Shown: positions 45,164-57,404, counted from the first letter of the stretch. The stretch: DNA of 64,000 nucleotides from Chionis minor (GCA_013398295.1 VZSF01008202.1:140386-204385), one strand, 5' to 3'. Notes: a model not told the origin generated them from the sequence alone. Numbers and translations: made by a program.

Positions 45164-47534
45164 AAGAAAGATAAAATACAATGTCATCAGTATGGCTGCT
45201 CTGGCATCGGGACAAGCAACGAAATGCACCTTCTACTCAGCAACTACGGGATCCTGTTTGCTGGTTCTCTCTTTATACCCAAAGAGAGGGTATAACAAGG
45301 GCCTGTGCCCTCTTTTGCTCTGCCCCGCAATCACACGTGTGGTTTACACATGCAATAGGCAGCTGCACACCCTGGGTACTGGGCAGACATCAAGGAAACA
45401 CCTTGATGGGCTTATCACCTTGCAGAACTGACAGATAGAAAGAGCAGCTTCTTCAGGTGGGAGAGTGGGTGTGCTGCGAGTTCTCACAATGAAAATGGTG
45501 TGAAGAAATTATGTGGGCAAAGGTAGGATGGCAATAATAACAGCGCTACTACGCCTGCAGCGCCTGCCTAGTTTTATAGACACACATGTACACACACTTT
45601 GCAGTTTCGGCTTGTTTCTGAATCCTGGAGTACAGTAAGCACCACTGGAGAGTTCATAAGCTTTCTAAGAAACCATGTATTAGTAATCATGCAATGCAGT
45701 TAATTCCACAGACAAACAAAACCTAAATTAGGAAGGCCTCTTCAAGATCTCTCTGGAAGCGTGCCTTGTAATATTTCAAGCCATGTTGGCCCTCAACATG
45801 GTCTTGAGGACCACTGGGCATCCCCTTCAGCATAGCTTTGTTTGGGGAAAACTTCACCCCAGTTCTGCAAACCACTTACAACAATTCTCGAACTATTCAC
45901 CGGAGGACAATGGTTTAGGAACCACTACTTTGGAGACATCTTCAGCCTCCTCCAGGCCAGGACCACAGCACTATTGAGCAGCACCAGAGGAAGCAGAAGA
46001 ATTAATGTCTTGCCACCTTCCCCACAGACCTGCGATCTGGCCAGAAGTCCTTCTTGTAACTTTCTCTAAAATTATGTCTGTTCCAAATAAGAACTTTAAA
46101 GTCCATAGTTTACAAAAGTGACCTTTCCGAGGTTTTTGGGGCAACACTTTCTTCAGGCCAGCTTCTAACTGATGTTATCCATGTAGGAATGAAGAACCAA
46201 AAAGGAGCTATTCTCAAGCATGGCGGAGCCTGGCTTAGTTAGTGCTCAGTTTTCTCAGGTCGTTCCAGTCCTTGGAGTCCTTAGGGAGGGGAACCCGCAG
46301 GCCCTTCAGAAGCAACTACGTTGGATCACTTGTATGTCACATACTGCAGATCTACTTGCGCATTCTTGAGACCGAGCTGCCCTCATTGCCAAGTCAATAA
46401 TAACCAGTGAGACACGAGAGCTAAAGAAGTTTCCTTCCATCACCAGCAACACCACAGGTAGAGGAACGAGAGAAGAACAGATTTGCGAGTAACATATCTG
46501 GCAAGCAGAAGATACATGCCTTGGCTGAGCTGAGCAGTGGCTGTTATTTGACCACTGGTATGGTTGAAAACAACTCTAACATTACTGTGTTTGAACAAAA
46601 ATGTCCAAATAGTTCTAATAATTCATCTAAGAGTTAACAGAAATGGGGCCAAGTCTTCTCAGGAGAGACAACAGTGCTCTGCACAAAACTAAAGCGGGAT
46701 AAAATTAACTGGGAACATAACAGTAAACAAACTCGAGCACAGCCTTCCTGTTGCTTAATTACAATTTCTGTCTGGGAGCGCTGCAGTTGTACCAGAATCC
46801 CGCCGTACTCCATGAACCACTTTCATCCCTAGCCAAAGAGTTTGGAATCGAAGACAACCGACCCCAAGAAAACACCGGTCAGCAAAGCACATTGCAACCC
46901 GGTCCCCTGGGGTTACAACCGCACACACCTTTTAACTCCACGCTGCCAGAGAGACCTGGGGAGTCTTTGCGGTAATCACTGCCGTGGGAATGAGTAGGTC
47001 CCCTCCACCTTAAACCTGATGGCTCCCCAGAGCTGGAATTTACCTCCTGCTCTCCCCCAGGTTGTGCCCTCCCACTGCTGTAATAAGGCTTCCAGGGCGA
47101 GTAGAGGAACTACGGCTTCTATTTGGTGACAGCTTGCAGGTGGTACGAGGCTTCCATGGGGAATGAGGAGGAGGGGGAAGAAAGGAGGCTCAGAAGATGG
47201 AACACGTATCTGCACAACCCCTAACTGTTGTGCTGACGGCTTCTTCAATGAGAAGAGTTATTCTTGTAAAGGGATCATTTCGTTTGCAGATGCAACATAT
47301 TTTGAAGAACCTATCGGGTCAAGATTTTTTGAACAAACAAAGCTAGATTAACACCTCTTTTGTTTTGGGTTGGGGTATTTTTTGCACAAGAAAATTAGAC
47401 GTAAAATTGTTGGTTGTGGGCGGGTGGACACAACTTACAATGGAAACTATTTTCAGAAGTTTCTGAGATATCCAGCATAGAAAAGAAAAAAACCAACAGC
47501 ACAAAAACACAGAAAAGAAGGATTTAATTTCACG

Positions 47535-47725
47535 TGGTACAAAATGAAATGCTTCATTTGGGGTTTCACCTTTTCAGTTCTTTTTTCTTTTTTACAAATT
47601 CAGAGTGTCTTTTGAACAGAAATAGAAAAATTGAAGCTTTCTGTTTTGCAAACGCCAACAGAAAATATTGTAACTTCTTCAATCTTTTTTATTCAGTTCT
47701 TGAGGACTTTTTTAACCAGATGATC
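47535..47725. repeat. Degenerate T-rich relic, family unknown
   Basis: GGTACAAAATGAAATGCTTC, CACCTTTTCAGTTCTTTTTTC, AATTGAAGCTTTCTGTTTTGC. Similar in style to the patches near 4.2, 7.5, 19.2 and 27.9 kb. Confidence 0.22.
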
Positions 47726-48879
47726 CATTACTGACTTTTTAGTTGACAGTGTTATTTAAAATGCTTTGCTCAACCTAAATACGAGCCTCCCAGGGGAAAA
47801 TAAGTTAATCTAAAAATACCATGTACCTCTAAAAATACAGCTATGTCTCATTCTTTCCCTTTTAAAATGTGTTTCAGTCTCCCACAGCCTGTCTTTGGGT
47901 GCTGTGTCCAGTCACACTCCAGGTCCACGTGGCCACGCAGCAGAGCGCACCCCTCCGTTTCTGGGACGTTGGGAATCCAACCTCCCTACCTCTGTGTGAG
48001 GAGCGGTTGTGTTGGTGGGGCTCCAGTCACTTCACATTCAGTTATTTGCAGAGCAGATGTCCTCGGTTGTCACTCTCCCAACTCCCTTCATGCCCAGGAG
48101 AAAGAACCAGGCAGGATTCATCTATGTGAGTTTAGAGGTTGACTTAAGGAGGAGCTAAATATGCCCTGGAAGTGCTTGCATCTCTCCACTGACCACGAAT
48201 GGTGGTGGCACTGGAGAGCCCTGCGTGTGCGTGTGCCTCTGCCCAGCCAAATCCCATATAAAAGCACTTTATACACATTACCACTGCAAACTGCTAAAGC
48301 CTGTGCAGTGTGGTTGTGGTACCCTGAGCCCTGCACTGTGCCAGCACAGCCACAGCCTTTCGCATCAGAGCATCCAGCATCTCCCATGAACAAGCTTCTG
48401 TCTGCGTAACCACCCCGATGTGGCAGAGACCCACCCAAAAAGCTTGCGGCATAATGTCTTACGTGGAGGAAAAGGTCCATATCACTTAAATAAATGAAAT
48501 AAAAAATTTAAAAATCTTCAAAACTCCAGCTCCCACCTCTTTCTCCTTCTCCTTCGCATACTTGACATAATAAATTGCCATTTCCAGAGGATGCAGAGTC
48601 AAAAGATCTTGGAGAACAGTGATTTTGGTATATACCGAATGTTAATCTGTTCCTTTCCTAACACATCAGTGTCTGTGAATTTTAAATGAACTGTATTAAA
48701 TATTGATTTCCTATAGCTCTAACTATGCCTGAAGGTGGCTCTGTCCTGAGGCGATTCACAAATGTGGGAGCACGTTTCTCAGACAGCCCTGCCCCATGCT
48801 CGTGGTGCCTCCTCTCCATCAGGTGCAGGGAAGAGGGCGTGCTACAGTGGTGAGAGGGTCTCCCAGGGAACTCATGGAG

Positions 48880-48985
48880 TCCTGGTTTCTAACCCATAAT
48901 TGCCACCACCTTAAGCAGTTCAGCTCACTCATCTGTTCCACAAACTCTTTCCATCTGTACAATGGGAATATACGAATCATGAATT
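48880..48985 (+). repeat. Probable MIR-SINE fragment
   Basis: GAGTCCTGGTTTCTAACCC, CCACCTTAAGCAGTTCAGC and CTTTCCATCTGTACAATGGG follow in the order expected from MIR (GGTTCGAATCC, then the region ahead of CTTAACCTCT, then TTTCCTCATCTGTAAAATGGG). Diverged but collinear. Confidence 0.45.
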
Positions 48986-49406
48986 AGACATAACTTCTGT
49001 TTGCAAAGTTGCTAGCGTCAACAGCGAAGGGTAGTTAATATTATTCCAGGATATTCCATATTGTGAGCAGGATAATTTTTCTAGAGTAAAGTCCTGAACA
49101 GTCTATAGACAGGCACAGCTTTCACTGGAGGACATCCTCTGCCAGCCAGTGGAACGAGGATGCTGTACTCCAGGCTGCCTACAAACATCTCTCTTATCAC
49201 CTGAGAAATGAGATTCAAAGTGTATCTAATCTAATAAAAGTAAAGGCAGGATGGGATGTTGCACTTTATTTATTGACTAATTTCAGCCTCTTTCTGTGAT
49301 CATTAACCGAACTGTTCCTTCCTTTAAATCAATTGAAATCGCTCTCTTATTGCAAACTGGAACCAATGCAATTCACTTTTCCTATTAATCTAGCTTTCAA
49401 GATTTT

Positions 49407-49426
49407 AAAAAAAAAAAAAAAAAAAA
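49407..49426. repeat. Poly(A) run of 20
   Basis: An uninterrupted A20 followed by further A-rich sequence to about 49,450. No AATAAA lies upstream and no gene-like sequence precedes it, so I do not take it as a retrocopy tail. Confidence 0.95.
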
Positions 49427-49535
49427 GTTAAACAGAAAAAAAAAGAAAATCTGGGAAAAAATGGTAAGGGTTTTCTTTGTGCACATATAGGAAATAATCT
49501 AAGTTTGGTTTAACACCCGAGAGTCACCACGCTGT

Positions 49536-50207
49536 GTGCAGAGATGCCATCTGCCCCAGCTGGTGCAAGCAGAGAGCACACAAGCAGTGCACTTCCAGAG
49601 GAGGGACTTTTCCGCATGCCTGCGTGCCACCTGCTCCAGAGAGCTGCTCCAGCTGGAAAGCCACTTCTCACTTATGCTTCCCTGCGTGAGAACTAAACTG
49701 AAAATTATGTCTGAGGAAGAAGTTCTGCTGTTGAACGGTTATTGTCGCCTTCAAAAGGAAAAGGGAGGAACTGAAGAGTGTGACACTTCTCTGGCCCAGG
49801 GTATGAGTCTTTCTACTCTGACAATACAGCACAAGTTCTGGAAGTCTCTTATAACTGGAGAAATTAGAAATGAAATTTGTTGGCTGGGAATGAAAGCAAG
49901 ATTCTTCCTAAAGGCCTGTCCTCCAGGACCTTCTACATTCCAGCTTAATGTAAAGCAAGCGACAGAAATTCCCTACCTACTGTCCACATACAGAATTCAC
50001 TCATACCTGTGGTCACCACAAAAGGTTACCATCACTGGAGCTTGGACTCAGGAAATGAGTTTCATTTCCTTACCTTCTGCAACACGCTGGGCCCACCCTG
50101 TTTGTTTCCCACCCTGGGCATCCAGTAGGATTTTGGGATATATGGAGGCCTCTGGTGAAACACATAACTTTTTTGCCCCCCATCACTTTGCATCAAGGCA
50201 CGTGTAG
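49536..50207 (+). other. Longest non-transposon open frame (223 residues), probably not a gene
   Basis: An ATG-initiated frame of 223 codons with stop, starting MQRCHLPQLVQAES and ending FFAPHHFASRHV. I recognise no domain, signal peptide, repeat or membrane segment. A rough estimate for DNA of this composition gives about 0.2 such frames by chance in a window this size, so it is mildly unusual but compatible with noise. A few internal GT and AG dinucleotides exist but no consistent exon structure. It lies 110 bp downstream of the A20 run and 650 bp upstream of a solo LTR. Confidence 0.12.
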
Positions 50208-50856
50208 AAATTCTCCAATCCCCTTGGCAGCTTCATGCTGCTCCTGAGTTTCTCCTTTCAGCAGGGTTTGAAGTCCCGCTGAGTTGCTCAGTCGGCTCCG
50301 AGGACAGGGGCCACCATCACTGATGTCACTGTTGGTATCTGATATTTGCAGCAAGAGAAGGGAGCGGCCATGAAGCACACAGAGAGCTCTGTCAGGGGGC
50401 TTTTGCCAGACTTTTGTGCTTTTGTGCTGCTTTCCTTGGGCACTCCGCACAGAGTGCCTCCCTCCAGAGGGCTCGTCATACATCAGTGCACAAACCCCTT
50501 CATTTAAGAGCAGGGGAAAATATTTACTCACATGGACATCGTGAAATGCAGCATAGTTTCCACCCACCCCCCTCCGCAATTCATCCAGGCAGCGACACAG
50601 GGCATGACGTAGCTCTCAGGAAATTTCCTTCAAAATATTCTGAAGTGCAAAATGCTCATAGATAAGCTTTATATTATCGGGTTTCACATCAGATGATTTA
50701 GTGCCCATCCTTCTGCAGTCGCTGTACGAGGCGAAGCGGGGCTGAGCTCCCCTGGGATTCAGCACACGCAATGGGCAGGCACAAGCAGAGCCCCTAGTCC
50801 GGCGCTGGGGGTCGGCTGGGAAGCCTCCCATTTCAGCCCACGCTCCTGTTCTTTGG

Positions 50857-51603
50857 TGTCCTGGGTTTGGGCTGGATGGGCCCAAGCAAGACGAGTGACA
50901 GATGTTCCCTCTCACAGGAGAGAGAGAAGAAGAGAGACTAGTTTAGTAAGAACTGAACTACTTTAATGAAATATAAAGAATAAAATAACAAAAAGAAAAT
51001 AATGAAATATATACAAAACCGTATCAAGCTCCCAGGATGACAATCACGTCACCAGCAGGCACTGGGGAAGTCCCAGACTGGACTCAGCGACGGAAGGGAA
51101 CTGGATTCAGGAACACTTGGGTCGGGATCAAAGGTAGACGATCCGACGGAGTCCTCCTCGGACGCCGGCCATTGAAGAAGGAAAACCAGAGCCCCAGCAA
51201 GAGCAAAAGCCTGAGCAAGCCGGAGAGGAAACCTGACCCTTTGATCCCTCAGCGTTTATCCTGAGCACAAGGCAGACGGGATGGAACACCCTGTTTGGTC
51301 AGTTTTGGGTCCCCTGTCCTCTCCGCTCCTCCCCACAGGTGGGACCCCTCTGCGCTTTTCCGCTTCCCACCCTCCAACGGGGCAAATCCCAACATTGGTG
51401 CCCTTGGTCGTTACAGCACTAAGGATAAGCCAGGGCCTCTCTGCATCCCGTGCCTCGGCATCAGCTGTAAACACGGGTCTCATTGCTCTGAGAAAGAGCA
51501 GCTTTCTGCACAATCTGCTGCTAATTTCAGCAGTTAGAAGAGGCCTAGTTAGAAAGCAGAGGCACTGGACAAAATTGGTCCTGTTTTACCTCAAACCAGG
51601 ACA
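50857..51603 (-). mobile_element. Solo LTR of an avian endogenous retrovirus, 747 bp
   Basis: On the minus strand it begins TGTCCTGGTTTGAGG (51,603 leftward) and ends CCCAAACCCAGGACA (50,857), giving the TG...CA ends and a short inverted repeat typical of LTRs. An ATTAAA poly(A) signal lies on the minus strand (complement TTTAAT at 50,962-50,967) with T-rich and GT-containing sequence after it. The flanks TTTGG (50,852-50,856) and TGTGG (51,604-51,608) may be a 5 bp target duplication with one mismatch. No gag, pol or env sequence adjoins it, so it is probably a solo LTR left by recombination. The family name is not certain. Confidence 0.82.
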
Positions 51604-52283
51604 TGTGGACAAACACACTCTGCATCCAACTCTTCCCAGCATTCCCGTCAATTAGCTCAAATTCTCATATGGATTTGGGAAAAACATTTTCAGGTATTAT
51701 TTTCTCACTGTTAGAACCGCAGACAGAGGCAGAGTTGGAACTGAAGCATCAAAGTCGATGTCTGCTTCCCATTCACTCAATGTGGTATAAATTAGAAACA
51801 ATTAATTTCTTGCATTTTCTTTAAAATGTAACCCAGTGAAAGTGTAGTCGTCTGAATTTTTATTTGAAAAACCTGATTTTAGGTTGTCTCTAAAGCAAAC
51901 GATGCGCTTCTTCCTGGCAGACTGCCAGGGCTAAATTAGCTTGATACATTTAATGCAACTGCAAGCTAATAGGCAGTCTGGTCTTCTGTCCAACCTATGC
52001 AATCTTTTAAATGTTTAATCAAGAAGCGAAATTAGGACTTAAAAATCCATTGCTTTCAGCATTGTTTTTCTTCTAAGCAAGCATGTAAAAATTTAAAATC
52101 CCCTCTGCCAGGGCAGCACTTTCCACGATGCTGAGGACGTTTTTCTTTGGCCAACAGAATATTGCGCTGGTGAATCAGCCTGGGCGAGGAGGGCAAAGCT
52201 GTGCTGCCAGCTGGGGACGGAGGGTCTGGGAGAATACAGCAGCAAAGAACCTGTTGTATGCAGGTAAGCACACACAGGCTACT
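51604..52283. other. Unannotated spacer between LTR and CR1
   Basis: AT-rich unique-looking sequence. Nothing recognised. Confidence 0.45.
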
Positions 52284-52480
52284 TTGAGGGTGGTGAGGCA
52301 CTGGAACAGGTTGCCCAGAGAGGTTGTTGAGGCCCCATCCCTGGAGGTGTTCAAGGCCAGGCTGGAGGTGGCCTTGGGCAACCTGGTCTAGTGGGAGGTG
52401 TCCCTGCCTATGGCAGGGGGGTTGGAACTCCATGATCTGCAAGGTCCCTTCCAACCTCAACCATTCTGTGATTCTATGAT
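52284..52480 (+). mobile_element. CR1 LINE 3' fragment
   Basis: TTGAGGGTGGTGAGGCACTGG, GGTTGCCCAGAGAGGTTGTTG, GGGGGGTTGGAACTCCATG and CCATTCTGTGATTCTATGAT. It matches the complement of the CR1 at 25,099-25,310 closely. The end runs straight into an AC repeat at 52,481. Confidence 0.94.
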
Positions 52481-52493
52481 ACACACACACACG
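52481..52493. repeat. Short AC repeat at the CR1 3' end
   Basis: ACACACACACACG directly after the CR1 octamers. Confidence 0.85.
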
Positions 52494-52779
52494 CAGCCAT
52501 GTACATGCTTGCAGCCTCCTGACACGCCAGACCCAGTCTCCAGCCCAAACCTGCCGCAATCCCTCGGGAACCAAGCCCCAGCCATCCCACATCCTGCCCT
52601 GGTACCACCAGTGACTCCCAGCCCTGAGCTCCCCCCTGCCCTGTTAAAATGCTGGGCTGCCCAGAACATACTGCAGGGATTATATCGCTCCATCGCTACA
52701 GGAGACTTTAAACGGCAGCAGTCTCGGAGCCTGCGTGCACTGGCACACCTTCACCTTGGGCCTGGGCCTCGACAGCATG

Positions 52780-52834
52780 GCCAGAGCAGAGACTTCTCTT
52801 GGCCGCAGCCAGAGCAGAGATGTCTCTTGGCCAA
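52780..52834 (+). repeat. 28 bp tandem duplication next to an LTR
   Basis: CCAGAGCAGAGACTTCTCTTGGCCGCAG is followed at once by a copy with few changes (CCAGAGCAGAGATGTCTC, TTGGCCAAG). The second unit contains the CCAAG target site of the adjoining LTR. Confidence 0.85.
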
Positions 52835-52835
52835 G

Positions 52836-53175
52836 TGTCCTGGCTCGGCTTCAGCCAGCAACAAAGAGCCCCGCAGCTGCTCAGTCCAAGGAGTGAGGGA
52901 GATGTGGAAGAAAAAGGGAAAACTCGCAGGTTGAGATAAAAACCAGTTTAACAGGGCAGCAAAGGAAACAGAAAACCAACAAAAACTGGCGGAGGAATGT
53001 ACAAACAGGGTTACCTTCCCACCACACCCCAACTGGTCCTGGGAAGCTGTAGACCACCCCCAAAAATCGACTTCCCAACCACTCCCAGGCCAGTTCCGCC
53101 TAAGTACCAGGCATGTGGTGTGGGATACCCGTGTCCCAGACAGAAATTAACCCTATCCCCGCCGGAATCAGGACA
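52836..53175 (-). mobile_element. Solo LTR, 340 bp, avian ERVL-like, with 5 bp target duplication
   Basis: Read on the minus strand it starts TGTCCTGATTCCGGCGGGG, with ATAGGGTTAATTTCTGTC next, and ends GCCGAGCCAGGACA. The opening resembles common avian ERVL-type LTRs (TGTCCTGGTTTCGGCTGGGATAGAGTTAATTT). The flanks are CCAAG at 52,831-52,835 and CCAAG at 53,176-53,180, a perfect 5 bp target-site duplication. No internal viral genes are present. The short length suggests either a compact LTR family or internal deletions. Confidence 0.85.
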
Positions 53176-53180
53176 CCAAG

Positions 53181-56100
53181 ACGTATCACTACAGTATTTT
53201 CTTTCCCCTCTCACAGATGACAAGAAGAGTCGTGCCTCCTCCAGCAGCAATATCACAAAGCGGTAACACCACTAATATACTCCCAATCCTCCTCTAACTC
53301 ATTTCAAATGTTTGCTGAAGCCCGAGAGAAGTTTTGCCTTTTTAGAAAACATATTAACTACATGTGAGCCTCAGTACGTCCTATGTGGAACCCCAAGAGA
53401 GAGACATAGATTTTTTCTTAGTCATCTTTCAAAGAGAAAACACAGTAATAGCTCCTAGTAAAGCCAAAAGCACGGGAACAATATATAACCAATAAACTGC
53501 ATCTGGACTACTGTGGATAATGCTGGAGTAAGAGTTAGCAGGTGAGAAGTCCGCAGGGTCTCTCAGGCTGTCTTCCCTGCTTTGTTGTTGTACCAGCCAG
53601 ATCTCAGGCTTCAAAGCACAAGCTGTACCACGAGGCTTTAGCATACACCTACAAACCGATTTCTTTCTGCTCTCTATTCAGGGGTGGGACGCCCATCTTT
53701 GCAGCACACTGTGCAGACTCTCTTACCCGAAGTTCTGCGAACACGAGAGGAAAAGCAGCATCTTTCCCTTTTACAATGCTCTGGTAACCTGCCAGCAAAC
53801 AGGCTGGGCTCTGGCAGCCCGGGGGGTTAATAACTCAGCAGTCCTCAGCTACAGCTGAAAAAGCACTCCAGTTTGGAGCCAGCGCTTTCAAGTTCACATG
53901 GCTATGGGCACAGCAGCTCAACACGGGATAAAAACCACCCCCACCACTGAGGAGCAATGGTATGTGGTGGCTTTTCACCTCATCCTCCCCCATCGTCGAG
54001 CCCCCTCAGCAGAGAGCTGCCGCATGGCTCATTCTGTAACTTGGGGATCTTCTTCCCTCTTTAAACTGCAGCTTGCTCACAAGATCCTACCATGGGGAGA
54101 CGCATGAACACCCCCTTGGGAAGGATTCACTAGAGGTTTATCGAGAATAAGTTCTAGGAGACACTTGCAGAGAAGGATGTTATCTCTTGAGATCTGTTAC
54201 AAATAGGACGCCAGTCAGCCTTCAGGAGGCAGATGCTCTTTCTTCCCTTTTCACAATGTGTAAAAAATCCCCAAATCCTGCCTTGTCACACATAAAAGTT
54301 TCCTCTGGCACACTGCTAAATCAAAGTGGCATTACTTTTCTGGGAAGGTGCTGGAGATGGATCGTACGTGCTGCAGATGTGGATTTGACAAGCAATAGCA
54401 GTGTATGGACTGGGCGCAGAGCTCTCCCATGGCTTGGCATGGGAAGATGCACAAAGCTTCCCTCTGTAAGACTAAGCACAAAGTTTTCCATTTGGGAAAT
54501 ACCTTGGGCCCTCCCTTTGCAAAAAGTCATTTCTGAAAAAGCAGTGGGAAGTAAATGCTGAAAATGACCTTAATTTCCAGTGATGACCTAGTACAAAAGA
54601 AGACGGAATTCAGACCAAATAGGTAAAGAAAGTTATCCCTTAAAAAAATTCTGGATTCTTTCATCTTTCCTTACGACTCTGGGGAGGGGTGTAAGAATTG
54701 GTGTCTAAAGCTTATTTGATAGGACCATCTGCCCTGTCAAATACGACACTGGCAAAGGGGGATTCCTCACAGTTAATTTGGGTTTTTTATCACGGCAACT
54801 GAAATGAAATGTGTTGATACAAACCTGCGATGTGTATCAGGAATAATGTCATAAAGTGCAGACACTGACAATCTATGGAAAATCCTTTTTACCCCCGGGC
54901 AGACTTGAGTATTATGTATCATCCCAACAGCATCTGCAGAAGTTGTATTATGGCTATAATTTCAGAGAAAATACAACTAACAGTCAAAGGAATTGTTTCA
55001 TGCCAGAAGGCAAATAGATTTTCTAAGTCTCCCAGCAAACCTCCATGCTTCTGAGTCACTTGTGTTAGAAAACAATCTTAGTCAAAGTATCGGTCACAGA
55101 GGCCCTTTGCTTTATTCAAGTTTTCTCTGATTTCGCTTAGGCATTGGATATTTCCAAGAGCTTCCTGAGCTAAATGCAATCCCTGCTTCACCACTTATGT
55201 TTTCTACTGACTGCAAGGAAACTACACCTCCTTACAGTGGGAGAAGAGCTCATTCTCTGAGTCTCAAAATGCTGTATTTGACACTGAGGAAGATGGGACA
55301 AGAGACAGGTCAGGATGGCGGGAATTTACTCCAAACCCTCCGAGCCTCAAAGTTCCACCTTGAAGTGAAAAACTCGTCTGAAAGCCATGGCTCAGACCAT
55401 GCTTCCAAATAAGCACCATACAAGACATGCAGGTTTTAAAGAGTTTTCACGATAAACTGAGACAAGAGAGTTTATTCAGGCCTTTTTGGAGATGACATGC
55501 AGAGATGCAAAGGGTGGGATTCACCTCACGTAATATTAGACACCCAATTGTTAAATGTCTCCATCTCTGCAAGTCACCCGTCCTCCACCACGCACACACA
55601 CACTTTTAAGCTTGTATATAGAGAGATGTGGGAGCACCAGACAGCAGCTCATCTCCAGGTGTCTCAGCTGTCTGTCTCGTGCGGGGCCGTACCACCCCTG
55701 GGGTATGCTTGTCTGTCCTGACTAGAGAGGAGCTGAAGTTATTGTCTTAGACATCTGCTCAGCATCCAGATCTAAGGTGACTCCAGCTTGGAGCAACTTG
55801 CTCCTGGATGTATTGCAGGCCAATGCAACAGTCAGGTTTGGAACTATTTCTCCAGGACACCGTGCCTTAACCATGGCAGCATCCTCCCTCCACCGGCAGT
55901 GAGAGCAGCCCATTCCCTTCTGGGCTGCTGGGACTCAGCGGTGGGGGATGTGCCAAACCATCTTTAAAGGTCAACAAGGTCCTCTGCCAAGGCTGAAAAC
56001 AGCAGCTTAGCCCTTCCATCTGTCATGTCTGGTTTATATCATCTGTCAATTGCTGGCATCCCATCCCAAAATAACTCACCTCACCTCTGTTTCCAGCCTT

Positions 56101-57258
56101 GCAGCCCATCAGACTGTTCCTGCCCTGTCACCCCCTATTCCCTTGTGTCACATCATGGGCTTGGTACAACACGACAGGCTGAGACACACGGAGACAGGGA
56201 AGCCATAATCATGGTTCAACAGAGGGAAAGAGAGAGGACAGGATGGGTCAGAAGTGCAATTAGACAGACTACATTTATCCAGGATTCTAAACCCACAATA
56301 GATGTGTTTGCTTTCAGCCTTGGGCAAAGTATTTTACAATACTTCCTCTCTGAACCATGCTAGGTTCTTACAACTCCCAAAGGCATCTTGTTCTGCTCTT
56401 GCATTGATCACCAAAAGTCAAAGAGAACAGATTCCCTCGTCTCGGCTGTGTGGAGAGAGCTGCAAGGAACAGGATGCCTCTCAGCCCTCCAGAATGTTTG
56501 TATCACCAGAGACTTCAAGAATGAATAAACAACTTTATTCTGTAAGGACTTTTTTGTGCCCAATTGGAATGACAGAGCGAAATGGGCAGCCACTTTAGCA
56601 TCACGAGACGACCTGTAACAGTGAAGGCGTATTAGTGCATTGCCTTAATCCCTTTCCTAAAAAGCCAGTAGAGTAGGAGTACAAGGTGGTGAAACTCCTG
56701 AACAGATAAATCCTGCTTTATTGCAGGCTGAAAGGGGAAGTTTACATGTCTTGAGCTAATCAAAAGACCTCAAGTTTGTAGCTAAATAACAGTGTGGATG
56801 GACCCAAAAGCTACAGAACTCTCTTTCCCCCCTCCAGAGACACACAGGCCTTCGTTACAGGGTGTTATTAATAATTAGTAGCTATGGCAATATCATATGT
56901 GTGTGGAAGTCCAACAGCTCATAAATTTTATGAGAAACTCTAAACTGGTAGAGGAGGTTCTTGGATACACTTGGATACCATTTACACTGATGCAGAAATC
57001 CTGGAAGAGAAATGTCTGTTACTCGCTTTGCAGACATGTTACACAGGGATGGATTTCTGTGGTGCCACACGGCAGATACTCAGCTGATGCAAGGAGACAG
57101 CTACCTGAAATCCAGGTAATCATCTGCCCTTCAAGGTCCAAAGGAAGAATGTATCGTGCCCTTGGTTTGGAAATGCCAGATGTAGATGAGAAAGGAGTGG
57201 GAAAAAATGTGTATCTCTACAGTTTCTGCGGGGACAGATGGCTTTGCATGCTGCTGAA
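53181..57258. other. 4.1 kb interval without a supported gene or repeat
   Basis: Unique-looking mixed sequence. A small CA run occurs near 55,590. Open frames are short and featureless. Confidence 0.4.
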
Positions 57259-57404
57259 AGAATCATAGAATCACTTGGGTTGGAAGAGACCTTCAAGATC
57301 ATGGAGTCCAACCATAAACCTATGCCAAAACCACCCCTAACCCATGTCCCTCAGCACCATGTCTACCTGTCTTTTAAATACCTCCAGGGACAGCGATTCC
57401 ACAA
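57259..57404 (-). mobile_element. CR1 LINE 3' scrap
   Basis: AGAATCATAGAATCACTTGGG, TTGGAAGAGACCTTCAAGATC and CCATAAACCTATGCCAAAAC, ending at CGATTCCACAAC. Same 3' UTR type as 34,846 and 42,453. Confidence 0.94.

Larger units (their letters stand above)
45164..50856. other. 5.7 kb interval without a supported gene
   Basis: It contains a T-rich relic (47,535-47,725), a MIR-like scrap (48,880-48,985), a 20-base A run (49,407-49,426) and a 224-codon open frame (49,536-50,207), each listed separately. Confidence 0.4.

Noticed and set aside
49380..50210. Processed retrogene with poly(A) tail at 49,407-49,426
   Set aside because: The A run lies before, not after, the open frame on the plus strand. 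No AATAAA, target duplication or known gene similarity was seen.
52056..52934. 178-codon frames on both strands near 52.1-52.9 kb
   Set aside because: They run through the CR1 3' UTR and AC repeat, which do not encode host protein.
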